Source: Clostridiales bacterium
GTDB taxonomy: Bacteria; Bacillota; Clostridia; Saccharofermentanales; Saccharofermentanaceae
Assembly (NCBI GenBank): GCA_017615755.1
Contig: JAFZZM010000024.1
Coordinates: 1-64,000 of the forward strand
Length of the DNA stretch: 64,000 nucleotides
Reading direction: 5' to 3'
Positions 1-8,524 of the stretch are shown one piece after another; position 1 is the stretch's first letter, and every line of letters starts with the position of its first letter. A program made the position numbers and the translations under genes. The notes beneath the pieces were generated by a model. The model made no database searches. It saw only the letters and a list, made by a program, of their open reading frames with translations, and was not told where the DNA came from.

Positions 1-464
1 ACCTTCGGGTCACGAACGATAGCACGGCCGAGAGCAACACGCTGACGCTGACCACCGGAGAGAGCCTTCGGCTTTCTGTCGAGGAGGTGCTCGATCTCGA
101 GGATCTTAGCAGCTTCCTGTACACGACGCTTGATCTCACCACGCTCAACCTTACGGAGCTTAAGACCAAAAGCCATGTTATCGAATACTGTCATGTGCGG
201 ATACAAAGCGTAGTTCTGGAAAACCATCGCGATGTCACGGTCCTTCGGGAGTACGTCGTTGATCAGACGATCGTCGATGTAGATCTCACCCTCGGAAATA
301 TCTTCGAGACCAGCGATCATACGAAGAGTTGTGGACTTACCGCAACCGGAAGGTCCTACCAGGATGATGAACTCCTTATCGGAAATTTCAAGGTTGAAGT
401 CGGAAACAGCAACAACGCCGCCCTCATACTTCTTGTAAACATGCTGAAGTGATAAACTTGCCAT
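1..464 (-). CDS. ABC transporter ATP-binding protein, MsmX/UgpC type (5' part, cut by window edge)
   Basis: This is the first ~154 codons of a sugar-transport ATPase that would energise carbohydrate importers at the inner face of the membrane. It begins ATG at 464 with [13 protein letters not shown]. The Walker [10 protein letters not shown] lies near residue 37, the Q-loop is [13 protein letters not shown], and the signature [14 protein letters not shown] comes just before the window edge. The Walker B and the C-terminal regulatory domain typical of MalK/MsmX proteins lie outside. A purine-rich GGAGGTAAAAAATGGC stretch overlaps the start. Upstream on the same strand an extended -10 (TGTTATAGT, 516-524) could be its promoter, without a clear -35. 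MsmX-type ATPases often serve several transporters, so a lone gene would not be surprising; family assignment is firm, substrate unknown. Confidence 0.93.
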   Translation of the reverse strand, partial: MASLSLQHVYKKYEGGVVAVSDFNLEISDKEFIILVGPSGCGKSTTLRMIAGLEDISEGEIYIDDRLINDVLPKDRDIAMVFQNYALYPHMTVFDNMAFGLKLRKVERGEIKRRVQEAAKILEIEHLLDRKPKALSGGQRQRVALGRAIVRDPK

Positions 465-672
465 TTTTTACCTCCAAATAGTATGCCCCCTCGGGCACCT
501 TTTTCATCTGCAATAACTATAACACGCGGTGAAAACCTCGGCTACTCGTAAAACAACCAAAAAAACGCGCTTATTTTTGACACCCTCGCAGAGTGTTTGT
601 TGCAACTTGACAAGTAATCAAACCAAGGGGTTGTGCAGAATGTACAATTTTTGTGATTTTTAGCTTCTCTAC

Positions 673-716
673 TTGCTTTATGTAATTTTATTCAGTATCC
701 TGTATAAATATTAAAC
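673..716 (+). promoter_or_regulatory. tandem ARG boxes (ArgR/AhrC operator) over a candidate argB promoter
   Basis: Two 18-bp sites resemble the ARG box consensus TNTGAATWWWWATTCANW. Site 1 (679-696) matches at 16 of 18 positions and site 2 (699-716) at 14 of 18. Their starts are 20 bp apart, the tandem spacing known for ArgR operators. A possible promoter TTGCTT (673-678), 17 bp, TATCCT (696-701) would place site 1 exactly in the spacer and site 2 over the -10. A second -10-like TATAAT lies at 759-764. The remainder of the 465-800 gap shows nothing else clear. Assignment is inferred from the consensus and the arg genes downstream. Confidence 0.55.
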
Positions 717-800
717 GTCATGATGGGCAGTTCTTTTTAGTCGGAAAAGCCACATGCGTATAATATATATATAAATGTACTAATTATTTAGGAGCTACAC

Positions 801-1745
801 ATGGAAAAGGATTTGACACTTCCTACAGTCGGACACGACATGCAGACCTTGATCAACAAGGCTGCCACCCTTATCGAGGCCCTGCCTTATATCCAGAGCC
901 TGGCCGGTAAGACGATCGTCATCAAGTACGGCGGTAATGCCATGGTCAACGAAGAACTGAAGTCCTCCGTCATGGACGATATCGCACTTCTCAAATGCGT
1001 CGGCATCAACCCGATCCTGGTTCACGGCGGTGGACCGGACATCAGCAACATGCTGAAGAAACTCAACATCGAGTCGCATTTTGAAAACGGTCTGCGCGTT
1101 ACTGATGCAAAGACGATGGGTGTCGCTCAGATGGTCCTCGTCGGCAAGACGAATAAAGAAGTAGTTTCCTATCTCGGCCAGAAAGGTGTAAAGGCCATCG
1201 GTATCTGCGGTATTGACGGTCACCTCATCGAGTGCGAGAAGATGACGGAAGATGCCAACGGCAATCCGGTCGATGTCGGATTTGTCGGCAAGATCAAGAA
1301 GATCAACACAAAGGTCATCTCTACTCTGGCGAACGACGAATATATTCCGGTAGTGGCACCGATCGGTGTCGGTTCCGACGGAGAAAGCTATAACATCAAC
1401 GCGGACACCGTTGCTTCCGAGATCGCTGTTGCCCTCAAAGCCGAGAAGCTCATCACCCTCACCGATGTTGAAGGCGTCAAGGGTATGGTAGACGGCAAGG
1501 AGCAGGTCTTCCCGGTACTGACCGAGACAGACATTCACGAATTGATCGACTCCGGCGTGATCACCGGCGGCATGATCCCGAAGGTCATGGGCTGCCTGGA
1601 TACGATCCGACGCGGCGTCGGCCGCGCACATATTATCGACGGCCGTATCCCGCACAGTATCCTTCTTGAGATCTTCACCGGAAAGGGTATCGGAACCATG
1701 ATCATGCGGGAGAAGACCCCATATTTTGAAGGTGAAAAGATCTAA
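801..1745 (+). CDS. argB: acetylglutamate kinase
   Basis: ArgB phosphorylates N-acetyl-L-glutamate with ATP in the second step of arginine biosynthesis, in the cytosol. The 314-residue product has the amino-acid-kinase fold signatures: VIKYGGNAM at residues 40-48 and VHGGGPDI near 74-81. The C-terminal GGMIPKV and the late [16 protein letters not shown] stretch are also typical. Length is normal for the family. The ATG at 801 has TTAGGAGCT at about 789-797. It is followed after 20 bp by argD and then argF, so it is the first gene of an arg cluster, probably under ArgR control through the boxes at 679-716. Confidence 0.97.
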   Translation: MEKDLTLPTVGHDMQTLINKAATLIEALPYIQSLAGKTIVIKYGGNAMVNEELKSSVMDDIALLKCVGINPILVHGGGPDISNMLKKLNIESHFENGLRVTDAKTMGVAQMVLVGKTNKEVVSYLGQKGVKAIGICGIDGHLIECEKMTEDANGNPVDVGFVGKIKKINTKVISTLANDEYIPVVAPIGVGSDGESYNINADTVASEIAVALKAEKLITLTDVEGVKGMVDGKEQVFPVLTETDIHELIDSGVITGGMIPKVMGCLDTIRRGVGRAHIIDGRIPHSILLEIFTGKGIGTMIMREKTPYFEGEKI

Positions 1746-1765
1746 TACATTCGAGGTAATGACAT

Positions 1766-3034
1766 ATGAGTGAATTAATTAAAGACCTTAAAGAGGCAAA
1801 AGAGACTAAAGATAAAGCAAAAGAAGCTGCCGCACAGGCCAAGCTCGACCAGATCATCTCTTATGACGAACAGTTCTATCTCCCCTGCTTCGGCAAGCGG
1901 GTTCCGCTCGTCGTCGATCACGGCAGAAACGTCTATCTGTACGGCACAGACGGAAAGAAATACATGGACATGATCGGCGGTATCGCCGTAAATACACTGG
2001 GTCACAACAATGGTCGTCTGACACGTGCCATTTCTTCCCAGGCAAGAAAAGTGATCCATTGCTGCAACTACTATTACAATGAGCCGCAGACTTTGCTGGC
2101 CAAGAAACTGGTCGAAAAGAGCTTCGCCGATAAAGTATTCTTCGCAAACTCCGGCGCAGAGGCCAACGAGGGTGCGATCAAGCTCGCTCGCGGGTATTGG
2201 TTCCATAAAGGAACCCCGAAGCCGAAGATCATCACGGCAACCATGTCCTTCCACGGACGTACGATGGCTACGATCGCAGCAACCGGACAAGAAAAGTTCC
2301 GTACTCCGTTCGGCCCGAACCTTCCGGGTTTCGAGTATGTCCCGTATAACGACATCAATGCACTGAAGTCCGCCATCGACGGCGAGACCGGCGCCATCAT
2401 GCTCGAGCTGATCCAAGGCGAGAGCGGCGTTCACCCGGCAGACTTCGATTACGTTCAGGCAGTAAGAAAGCTCTGTACCGAGAACAAGATCCTTCTGATC
2501 ATCGACGAAGTCCAGACAGGTATCGGACGTACAGGTACACTCTTTGCTTATGAGCAGTATGGTATCCAGCCGGATATCATGACTCTGGCAAAAGGACTTG
2601 CCGGCGGTGTTCCGATCGGTGCGGTCCTGGCCAATAAAATGGCTTCTACCGGATTTGCTCCGGGTGACCACGGTTCCACATTCGGCGGTAACCCACTGGC
2701 TTGTGCCGCAGGCCTGGCCGTCCTCGAAGAGATTGAATCCAAGAATCTTCTTGGTAACGTCAATACTGTCAGCGCATATCTTCAGAAGAAGCTGGCAAAC
2801 ATCAATAAGAAGACAAAGAAGATCGCGGAAGTACGTGGCAAGGGTTTCCTTCTCGGCATCGAACTCGACAGCGGTTCCGCTTCCGAAGTCAAGATGAAGC
2901 TCTTCGAGAAAGGCTTCCTCGTCAGCGCGATCGGTTCCAACGTGATCCGTATCGCACCACCATTGATCTTAAGCCGTTTCCAGGCTATCAAATTCACTTC
3001 TGCACTGCAGGATGTGCTTCAAGGAAAGGAGTAA
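1766..3034 (+). CDS. argD: acetylornithine aminotransferase
   Basis: A PLP-dependent class III aminotransferase converting N-acetylglutamate semialdehyde and glutamate to N-acetylornithine. The 422-residue protein shows FANSGAEANEGAIKLAR (PLP phosphate binding), LLIIDEVQTGIGRTG, and the Schiff-base lysine in TLAKGLAGG (K276). The first ~30 residues form a Lys/Glu/Ala-rich extension before the conserved ISYDEQFYLPCFGKR. It is probably a helix, and the ORF's first ATG has AGGTAATGACAT upstream, so the extension may be real. It lies between argB and argF with short gaps, supporting the arginine role rather than another ornithine-type transaminase. Confidence 0.95.
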   Translation: MSELIKDLKEAKETKDKAKEAAAQAKLDQIISYDEQFYLPCFGKRVPLVVDHGRNVYLYGTDGKKYMDMIGGIAVNTLGHNNGRLTRAISSQARKVIHCCNYYYNEPQTLLAKKLVEKSFADKVFFANSGAEANEGAIKLARGYWFHKGTPKPKIITATMSFHGRTMATIAATGQEKFRTPFGPNLPGFEYVPYNDINALKSAIDGETGAIMLELIQGESGVHPADFDYVQAVRKLCTENKILLIIDEVQTGIGRTGTLFAYEQYGIQPDIMTLAKGLAGGVPIGAVLANKMASTGFAPGDHGSTFGGNPLACAAGLAVLEEIESKNLLGNVNTVSAYLQKKLANINKKTKKIAEVRGKGFLLGIELDSGSASEVKMKLFEKGFLVSAIGSNVIRIAPPLILSRFQAIKFTSALQDVLQGKE

Positions 3035-3040
3035 AAACAC

Positions 3041-3973
3041 ATGAAACACTACATCGATTTTCACGAAGACGTAACGATCCCGGAGCTGGACGCACTCCTC
3101 GACACCGCGATCGATCTGAAAGCAAAGACAAAGGCGGGCATCCCGCATCCTATCCTTGCCGGAAAAACACTCGGCATGATCTTTACCAAGTCTTCCACAC
3201 GTACACGTGTTTCTTTTGAAGTAGGCATGTACCAGCTCGGCGGCCACGCTCTTTTCCTGAGCAGCGACGATATCCAGATCGGCCGTGGTGAGACCATTCA
3301 CGATACAGCCAACGTTCTTTCCAGAATGGTAGACTGTATCATGATCCGTACCTTCTCGCACCAGGACATCATTGACCTGGCCAAGTACGGTTCCGTACCG
3401 GTAATCAATGGTCTTTCCGATGACCAGCACCCGACACAGGTTCTGGCAGATCTTCTTACGATCAAGGAGCACAAGGGTACACTCAAGGGTCTGAAGTTCG
3501 CATATGTCGGCGACGGCAACAATATGGCCAATTCCCTCCTGCAGGCTTGCGCCAAGGCAGGCATGGACATTTCCGTTGCTTCCCCGAAAGACTATACATG
3601 TCCTGAAAAGTATGTGCTTCAGGCACAGGAAGATGCCAAGATCACCGGTTCCAAGATCGTGATGACCGAAGATCCGTATGTAGCCTGCAAAGACGCCGAT
3701 GTTATCTACACCGATACATGGGCCAGCATGGGTCAGGAGTCCGAAAAGGCGATCCGTGCCCAGATCTTCAAAGATTATCAGGTCAACTCTGACCTCTTTG
3801 CCGTAGCAGACAAGGAAGCGATCTTCCTGCACTGCCTGCCGGCTTATCGTGGATATGAAGTTACCGAAGACATCATCGACGGACCGCGTTCCTTCGTATT
3901 CGACGAAGCCGAGAACCGTCTGCACGCGCACAAGGCAATCCTTGTACACCTGATGAGTGAGCAATATGCTTAA
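3041..3973 (+). CDS. argF: ornithine carbamoyltransferase
   Basis: Transfers the carbamoyl group from carbamoyl phosphate to ornithine giving citrulline. The 310-residue protein has the carbamoyl-phosphate motif SSTRTRVSFE at residues 51-60, the ornithine-side FLHCLPAYRG near 263-272, and the intervening HPTQVLADLLT. Length is normal. AAGGAGTAAAAACACATG precedes the start, overlapping the argD stop. Anabolic function is inferred from the argBDF order; no arginine deiminase genes are near. The 3' end overlaps the start of an acetyltransferase gene. Confidence 0.97.
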   Translation: MKHYIDFHEDVTIPELDALLDTAIDLKAKTKAGIPHPILAGKTLGMIFTKSSTRTRVSFEVGMYQLGGHALFLSSDDIQIGRGETIHDTANVLSRMVDCIMIRTFSHQDIIDLAKYGSVPVINGLSDDQHPTQVLADLLTIKEHKGTLKGLKFAYVGDGNNMANSLLQACAKAGMDISVASPKDYTCPEKYVLQAQEDAKITGSKIVMTEDPYVACKDADVIYTDTWASMGQESEKAIRAQIFKDYQVNSDLFAVADKEAIFLHCLPAYRGYEVTEDIIDGPRSFVFDEAENRLHAHKAILVHLMSEQYA

Positions 3974-4490
3974 CATGCATGTTCGTGTCGCCAGATACGA
4001 TGAAGCCGAGATCATCTGCACTCTCGTGCACGAATCCATGGCTTCCTACTGCCGCGACTCCGGCATTCCCGATGATTATATCGAAGCAACCACCGAGGCG
4101 GTGGACGTCGTAAGAGACGCCATCGCCTCAGGTGTAGTTTTTGTTGCTCTGAGCGACGCAGAAGAGATCCTCGGCACCTGCCGTCTCTACATCCGTCCGA
4201 AGAGAGATTTCGCCTCCGCTCTGCCCTCCACCCGTGGCTATTCATCCCGAATCGCCTATTTCGCGCGTTTTTCCGTCTGGGACGCATGGCGTGGACAGGG
4301 CATCGGAAACGATCTTCTCAAGCACTGCGAGAATATCGCCAAGGATACCGGATGCTCCCATATCCTCCTGCACACGGCGCTGAGTAATACGAACATGGTG
4401 TCCTACTACAAGTCCCGTGGCTTCGAGATCGTCTCTTCCGATACCGGTCGTGGCTACGACCGTGGGCTTTTCAGCAAGCCTCTTCTCTGA
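3966..4490 (+). CDS. GNAT-family N-acetyltransferase
   Basis: A 174-residue acetyltransferase of unknown substrate. The acetyl-CoA loop WDAWRGQGIGNDLLKH (R/QxxGxG) sits near the middle, followed by LLHTALSNTNMVSYYKSRGF, the usual motif B region. I start it at the ATG at 3966 (MLNMHVRVARYDE), which overlaps the argF stop by 8 bp; 3957 and 3975 are alternatives, with GAGTGAG as the nearest ribosome-binding sequence. Its overlap with argF suggests co-transcription and perhaps a function related to arginine, for example as a missing N-acetylglutamate synthase, but nothing in the sequence proves this. Confidence 0.8.
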   Translation: MLNMHVRVARYDEAEIICTLVHESMASYCRDSGIPDDYIEATTEAVDVVRDAIASGVVFVALSDAEEILGTCRLYIRPKRDFASALPSTRGYSSRIAYFARFSVWDAWRGQGIGNDLLKHCENIAKDTGCSHILLHTALSNTNMVSYYKSRGFEIVSSDTGRGYDRGLFSKPLL

Positions 4491-4658
4491 TCCTTTCCGG
4501 ATAACCTTTTATACTTTTATAGCATCTTCCGCCTGCTTTGTTCCTCGTATTATACTTTTGTCGTATAATCGGTGCAAAAGCCCGCTTCTGCCCGCACTTT
4601 TTCAACGAAAAAATGAATAAAATAACACAAAGTCATATTTTCAAGGAAAATGGGGCAT

Positions 4659-5303
4659 ATGAATAACTTCAAAGAATACAGGCTGCGTGCCAATCTCAGT
4701 CAAATGCAGTTAGCCGAGGAACTTCACGTTTCCCAGGCTTGTGTTTCACGCTGGGAAAATTCCAACGCGTATCCTGAGATCGAGAGCGGCCGTAAGCTCT
4801 CCGCCATGCTTCATATCTCCCTTGATGAACTCTATGACAATCCGAACAAGTTCGGCTCTTTCGAGATCCCTGTTTACCAGCGCATCTCCAACATGTTTGA
4901 TAAGACAGCCTGCACACGCCCCGGCGCCCTTCTTTTCCTCTCCTACCGTGAGATGGAAATGCTGTATCCACGGGCGCATAGGAAAGAAGGCTATCCCGAG
5001 ATCTCCTCTGATGACTTCTTCGGATTTTATTGCGCGGATAACATGATGAAACCGGTGATCCGTGCCGATTCCATCAACGTTATTTTCAAAACGGACTCCG
5101 TTTATAACGGCGCGATCCATCTTGTCAGCATGAACGAAGAAGACTGCACTCTCGCAAGACTGACAAAGCTTCCGCACTCGATCCTGGCCGTAACGGACAT
5201 AGAAAACGGAACCAGCGAGGAATTCAAATCATCCAAGCTGCATTCCGGTCTCCTGAAAGTCTTCGGCGTCGTCGTACAGACGCGGAACAATATCCTGTTG
5301 TGA
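4659..5303 (+). CDS. XRE-type regulator with degenerate S24/LexA-like C-terminal domain
   Basis: A 214-residue DNA-binding protein. The N-terminal helix-turn-helix is clear (LSQMQLAEELHVSQACVSRWEN, near residues 11-32). The C-terminal half resembles the LexA/CI S24 domain: ADNMMKPVIRADSINVIF corresponds to the GDSM-centred segment. The nucleophile position reads Asn128 rather than Ser, and the general-base lysine region reads TLARL rather than TVKRL (Ala166). It should not self-cleave. ATG 4659 is preferred over 4650 for spacing from AAGGA (4643-4647). The 4491-4649 gap before it has a TATAAT at 4564-4569 but no good -35. Target and signal unknown; it is flanked by unrelated genes. Confidence 0.75.
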   Translation: MNNFKEYRLRANLSQMQLAEELHVSQACVSRWENSNAYPEIESGRKLSAMLHISLDELYDNPNKFGSFEIPVYQRISNMFDKTACTRPGALLFLSYREMEMLYPRAHRKEGYPEISSDDFFGFYCADNMMKPVIRADSINVIFKTDSVYNGAIHLVSMNEEDCTLARLTKLPHSILAVTDIENGTSEEFKSSKLHSGLLKVFGVVVQTRNNILL

Positions 5304-5305
5304 TC

Positions 5306-6223
5306 TCAAATAGAAACTACCGGGTACGCGGACCATTTCTCACTTTCGAGGCGCTTCCAGTCCTCTGAATCCAGGAACCGGTCTATATCTTTCTGATCCT
5401 CGAAAATGCCGAACACAGCACTTCCCGATCCGCTCATCGCCGTGTAAAAAGCGCCGTACTTCTTCATGAGCGGGAATGCTTCGCCGATCTCCGGCGCCTC
5501 CGTAAGCGCAGGGGTCTCCAGATCATTTCTCCAGATCCCGCAGGCCTTCTTCACTCTCTCCAAAGAAGAAACCGGCTCCGTCGGGAACAAGAACGTATCC
5601 AGTATCGCCTTCTCGCTCTCTGTAAGCACTGTCGGCTCGCATTCTTCGTCAAACTTTCTGTAGCAGGCTAACGTGGATACGCCCGCTTCCGGTTTCAAAA
5701 GCAATATCGGCAGATCCGCAAGCGGCGCCGCCTCGGTCATGATCTCGCCGATCCCCTCGCACCGTACTGTTCCCGCCTTCAAGAAGAAAGGCACGTCCGC
5801 ACCGACCTTCACTGCCATCTGAAGAAGCTCCTCTTCCGTCGCCTCATCCGGGAACATCTCGGAAAGCGCCAGAAGCACCGCCGCGCCATCCGTGCTTCCC
5901 CCACCCAGGCCAGCCTGAGCCGGAATATTCTTCTTAAGCGTGATGGTGATATCGCAGTTCTTCTGCTTCATGTTCTGCTGAAAAAGCACTGCCGCTCGAT
6001 ACGCTGTATTCTTCGTGGGGTCGAGCCGGAGATATTCCGCTTCGGTACAGATCTCGATCTTCCCGCTTCCACCTTCTTCTTCTGTCAATACGTCCACCGC
6101 GACCTCATCAAAAAGCGAGAGCGCCTGCATACAGCTGTCAATAATGTGATAGCCGTCTTCTCTTCTGCCCGGAAGATAAAGGTACAGATTGATCTTGGCC
6201 GAAGCCATCTTAACTATGCGCAT
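5306..6223 (-). CDS. ispE: 4-(cytidine 5'-diphospho)-2-C-methyl-D-erythritol kinase
   Basis: IspE phosphorylates CDP-methylerythritol in the non-mevalonate (MEP) isoprenoid pathway. The protein has the GHMP-kinase start KINLYLYLPGRREDGYH, the ATP loop PAQAGLGGGSTDGAAVL and the C-terminal TAMSGSGSAVFGIF. A longer reading frame begins at 6235, but GGAG at 6230-6233, spaced 6 nt from ATG 6223, favours MRIVKMASAKIN as the true start (305 aa). It follows veg on the same strand by about 90 bp, an arrangement common in Clostridia and Bacilli. The 3' end nearly touches the convergent regulator gene. Confidence 0.95.
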   Translation of the reverse strand: MRIVKMASAKINLYLYLPGRREDGYHIIDSCMQALSLFDEVAVDVLTEEEGGSGKIEICTEAEYLRLDPTKNTAYRAAVLFQQNMKQKNCDITITLKKNIPAQAGLGGGSTDGAAVLLALSEMFPDEATEEELLQMAVKVGADVPFFLKAGTVRCEGIGEIMTEAAPLADLPILLLKPEAGVSTLACYRKFDEECEPTVLTESEKAILDTFLFPTEPVSSLERVKKACGIWRNDLETPALTEAPEIGEAFPLMKKYGAFYTAMSGSGSAVFGIFEDQKDIDRFLDSEDWKRLESEKWSAYPVVSI

Positions 6224-6311
6224 ATCTTTCTCCATGTAAAAACAGCCGCAATGCCGTGCACTTCAAGTATGCACCACATATGCGGCTGTCATCGTTACGA
6301 ATTTAATCAGA

Positions 6312-6575
6312 TCAGCTTGCCTGTGTCTCCGCTATGGCAGCGATGTGCACTACCTTAGTAAGTACATCAATGTAACTGTAGGAAACCACTTCCTGAGAAG
6401 CACCGGAAACCTTTCTGTTGCACTTTACCGTAAACATATTCGGATAGCAATGATCCAGAATTCCCTCATGAACGATGATTCTCTTACGTCCACCGTTAGA
6501 TGTCAGTCGAACAGTTCTGCCGATATATGCTTCAAGACGTCTCTTGCACTCGTCTACATCCGTTTTCACAATCAC
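6312..6575 (-). CDS. veg: Veg-family protein
   Basis: An 87-residue homologue of Bacillus subtilis Veg, a small protein implicated there in biofilm matrix regulation and spore outgrowth. Recognisable features are LTSNGGRKRIIVHEGILD, the YPNMFTV strand and VSYSYIDVLTKVV. It starts with GTG at 6575, preceded by GGAGGT and an 8-nt spacer, a strong site that decides the start. It sits directly upstream of ispE, the usual neighbour. Its biochemical function in this organism is not shown. Confidence 0.9.
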   Translation of the reverse strand: MIVKTDVDECKRRLEAYIGRTVRLTSNGGRKRIIVHEGILDHCYPNMFTVKCNRKVSGASQEVVSYSYIDVLTKVVHIAAIAETQAS

Positions 6576-6767
6576 TAGCCCGTACCTCCATGATCTAGAA
6601 TCAGAAATCCTTCTGTTACAGAATTATATCAGGGCTTTTGGGGCTTGTCAACGAAAAGCACAACTTATTGTGGTCATTTTGTACAAAGATGTCCAAATAT
6701 AGTGTTTTCTTTTTGGAAAAATCTCTGGTCTTTTCCCTTGGAATTGTCACGAAATTGTCATTTTAGG

Positions 6768-6796
6768 TTGGCATTATGTATAGGAAAGAATATAAT
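6768..6796 (+). promoter_or_regulatory. sigma-A type promoter of fhs
   Basis: TTGGCA (6768-6773), a 17-bp spacer and TATAAT (6791-6796) differ from the consensus at a single base. A transcript starting near 6803 would begin inside the longest upstream reading frame (6776), which supports the fhs start at 6848 and a leader of about 45 nt. Confidence 0.8.
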
Positions 6797-6847
6797 GTAA
6801 CTCGAATTGTAGAAACAAAATACCTGTTTTCAAGTGAGGGCCGGATC

Positions 6848-8518
6848 ATGTTAAGTGATATTGAAATTGCACGTAATGCCGATATGTTACCAATCGAAAA
6901 GATCGCCGAGAAGCTGGACATTCCACGTGATGACCTGGAATTCTACGGAAAGTACAAGGCGAAGCTTCCTCTTAAGATCCTGAATGAAAGAAAGGATAAG
7001 AAAGACGGCAAGCTGGTACTGGTTACAGCCATGAATCCGACTCCGGCAGGCGAAGGTAAGACCACCGTCAGTATCGGTCTCGCCCAGGCTCTCAATAAAT
7101 TGAACAAGAACGCGATGCTCGCCCTGCGTGAGCCGTCCCTCGGACCGGTATTCGGTATCAAGGGCGGTGCTGCCGGCGGCGGATATTCCCAGGTCGTTCC
7201 GATGGACGATATCAACCTGCACTTCACAGGTGACCTTCACGCCATCACTTCTGCCAACAACCTTCTGGCAGCCATGATCGACAATCACCTCTATCAGGGT
7301 AATGAACTCCGTCTGGACAAGGAGCGCATCCTCTGGAAGCGTTGTCTGGACATGAACGACCGTGCACTTCGTAGCCTGAACCTTGGCGTAGGCGGCGGCG
7401 TAAACGGTGTTCCGAGAAACGAAGTTTTCTCCATCACTGCAGCAAGTGAGATCATGGCGATCCTTTGCCTCTCTTCCGATATGGAAGACCTCAAGAAGCG
7501 TCTGGCAAATATCGCGATCGCCTATGACATGGACGGCAACATTGTCCGCGCCAGTGCTTTGAAAGCGGAAGGCGCGATGAGCGTGCTTCTGAAAGATGCG
7601 ATCTGCCCGAACCTGGTGCAGTCCCTCGAGCACACACCGGCACTGATCCACGGCGGTCCTTTTGCCAATATCGCACACGGCTGTAACAGCGTCATTGCAA
7701 CACGCATGGCTCTGAAGCTTTCCGATATCGTTGTTACCGAAGCAGGCTTCGGTGCTGACCTCGGTGCCGAGAAGTTCCTCGACATCAAGTGCCGTACGGC
7801 AGGTATCTGGCCGAACGCCGTAGTTATCGTAGCTACCGTCCGTTCTCTGAAGTACAATGCCGGCATCCCGAAGGAAGAACTGAATACTCCGAACGCGGAG
7901 GCTGTCGCCAAGGGATTCCCGAACCTGGCCAAGCACATCGAAAACATCCTGAGCTACGGCATTCCTTGTGTTGTAGCCAGCAACCAGTTCCTTACGGATA
8001 CTCCGGAAGAGCTGGATACACTGCGTCGTCTCTGCGAGGAAAAGGGCGCGAAGTTTGCTCCTGCCCAGATCTTTGCCAAGGGTGGCGAAGGCGGAATCGA
8101 GCTGGCTAATGCCGTTCTCGAAGCCATCGACACACCAAGTGACGGACCGCACTACATGTACGAACTGGATATGCCGGTAGAAAAGAAGATCGAAGCGATC
8201 GCCAAGAATATCTATGGCGCTGCCGAAGTCGAGATCCTGCCGGAAGCCATGAAGAAGATCGAAGACTTTACCGCTGCCGGATTCGGCAAGTGCCCGGTAT
8301 GTATTGCCAAAACTCAGTATTCCCTTTCCGACAATCTGAAAGTACTCGGTCGTCCGGAAGGCTTTACTCTGACGGTCCGTGACATCTGGCTTTCTGCCGG
8401 TGCCGGATTCCTGGTTGCCCTGACGGGTGCTATCGTGACCATGCCTGGTCTTCCGAAGCATCCTGCTGCCATGGATATCGATATTGACGCCAACGGCGTG
8501 ATCGAGGGGTTGTTCTGA
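6848..8518 (+). CDS. fhs: formate-tetrahydrofolate ligase
   Basis: Fhs makes 10-formyl-tetrahydrofolate from formate, THF and ATP, feeding one-carbon metabolism and, in acetogens, the Wood-Ljungdahl methyl branch. The 556-residue protein has the signature [15 protein letters not shown] near residue 63-77, [11 protein letters not shown], and the conserved [16 protein letters not shown] place the start at 6848 ([15 protein letters not shown]): this is where family similarity begins, GTGAGGG precedes it, and the promoter's start site lies downstream of the longer frame's ATG. No other folate or acetogenesis gene is in the window, so acetogenesis cannot be inferred; many fermenters carry it for purine and formyl-Met synthesis. 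Confidence 0.97.
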   Translation: MLSDIEIARNADMLPIEKIAEKLDIPRDDLEFYGKYKAKLPLKILNERKDKKDGKLVLVTAMNPTPAGEGKTTVSIGLAQALNKLNKNAMLALREPSLGPVFGIKGGAAGGGYSQVVPMDDINLHFTGDLHAITSANNLLAAMIDNHLYQGNELRLDKERILWKRCLDMNDRALRSLNLGVGGGVNGVPRNEVFSITAASEIMAILCLSSDMEDLKKRLANIAIAYDMDGNIVRASALKAEGAMSVLLKDAICPNLVQSLEHTPALIHGGPFANIAHGCNSVIATRMALKLSDIVVTEAGFGADLGAEKFLDIKCRTAGIWPNAVVIVATVRSLKYNAGIPKEELNTPNAEAVAKGFPNLAKHIENILSYGIPCVVASNQFLTDTPEELDTLRRLCEEKGAKFAPAQIFAKGGEGGIELANAVLEAIDTPSDGPHYMYELDMPVEKKIEAIAKNIYGAAEVEILPEAMKKIEDFTAAGFGKCPVCIAKTQYSLSDNLKVLGRPEGFTLTVRDIWLSAGAGFLVALTGAIVTMPGLPKHPAAMDIDIDANGVIEGLF

Positions 8519-8524
8519 TACTTT

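Noticed and set aside
484..505. TGCCC-CCTC-GGGCA hairpin with T-run near the ABC ATPase leader
   Set aside because: Only a 5-bp stem, reading on the strand opposite the gene, with no gene ending there.
795..1655. 286-codon minus-strand frame opposite argB
   Set aside because: Full overlap with argB, which has clear kinase motifs and a ribosome-binding site.
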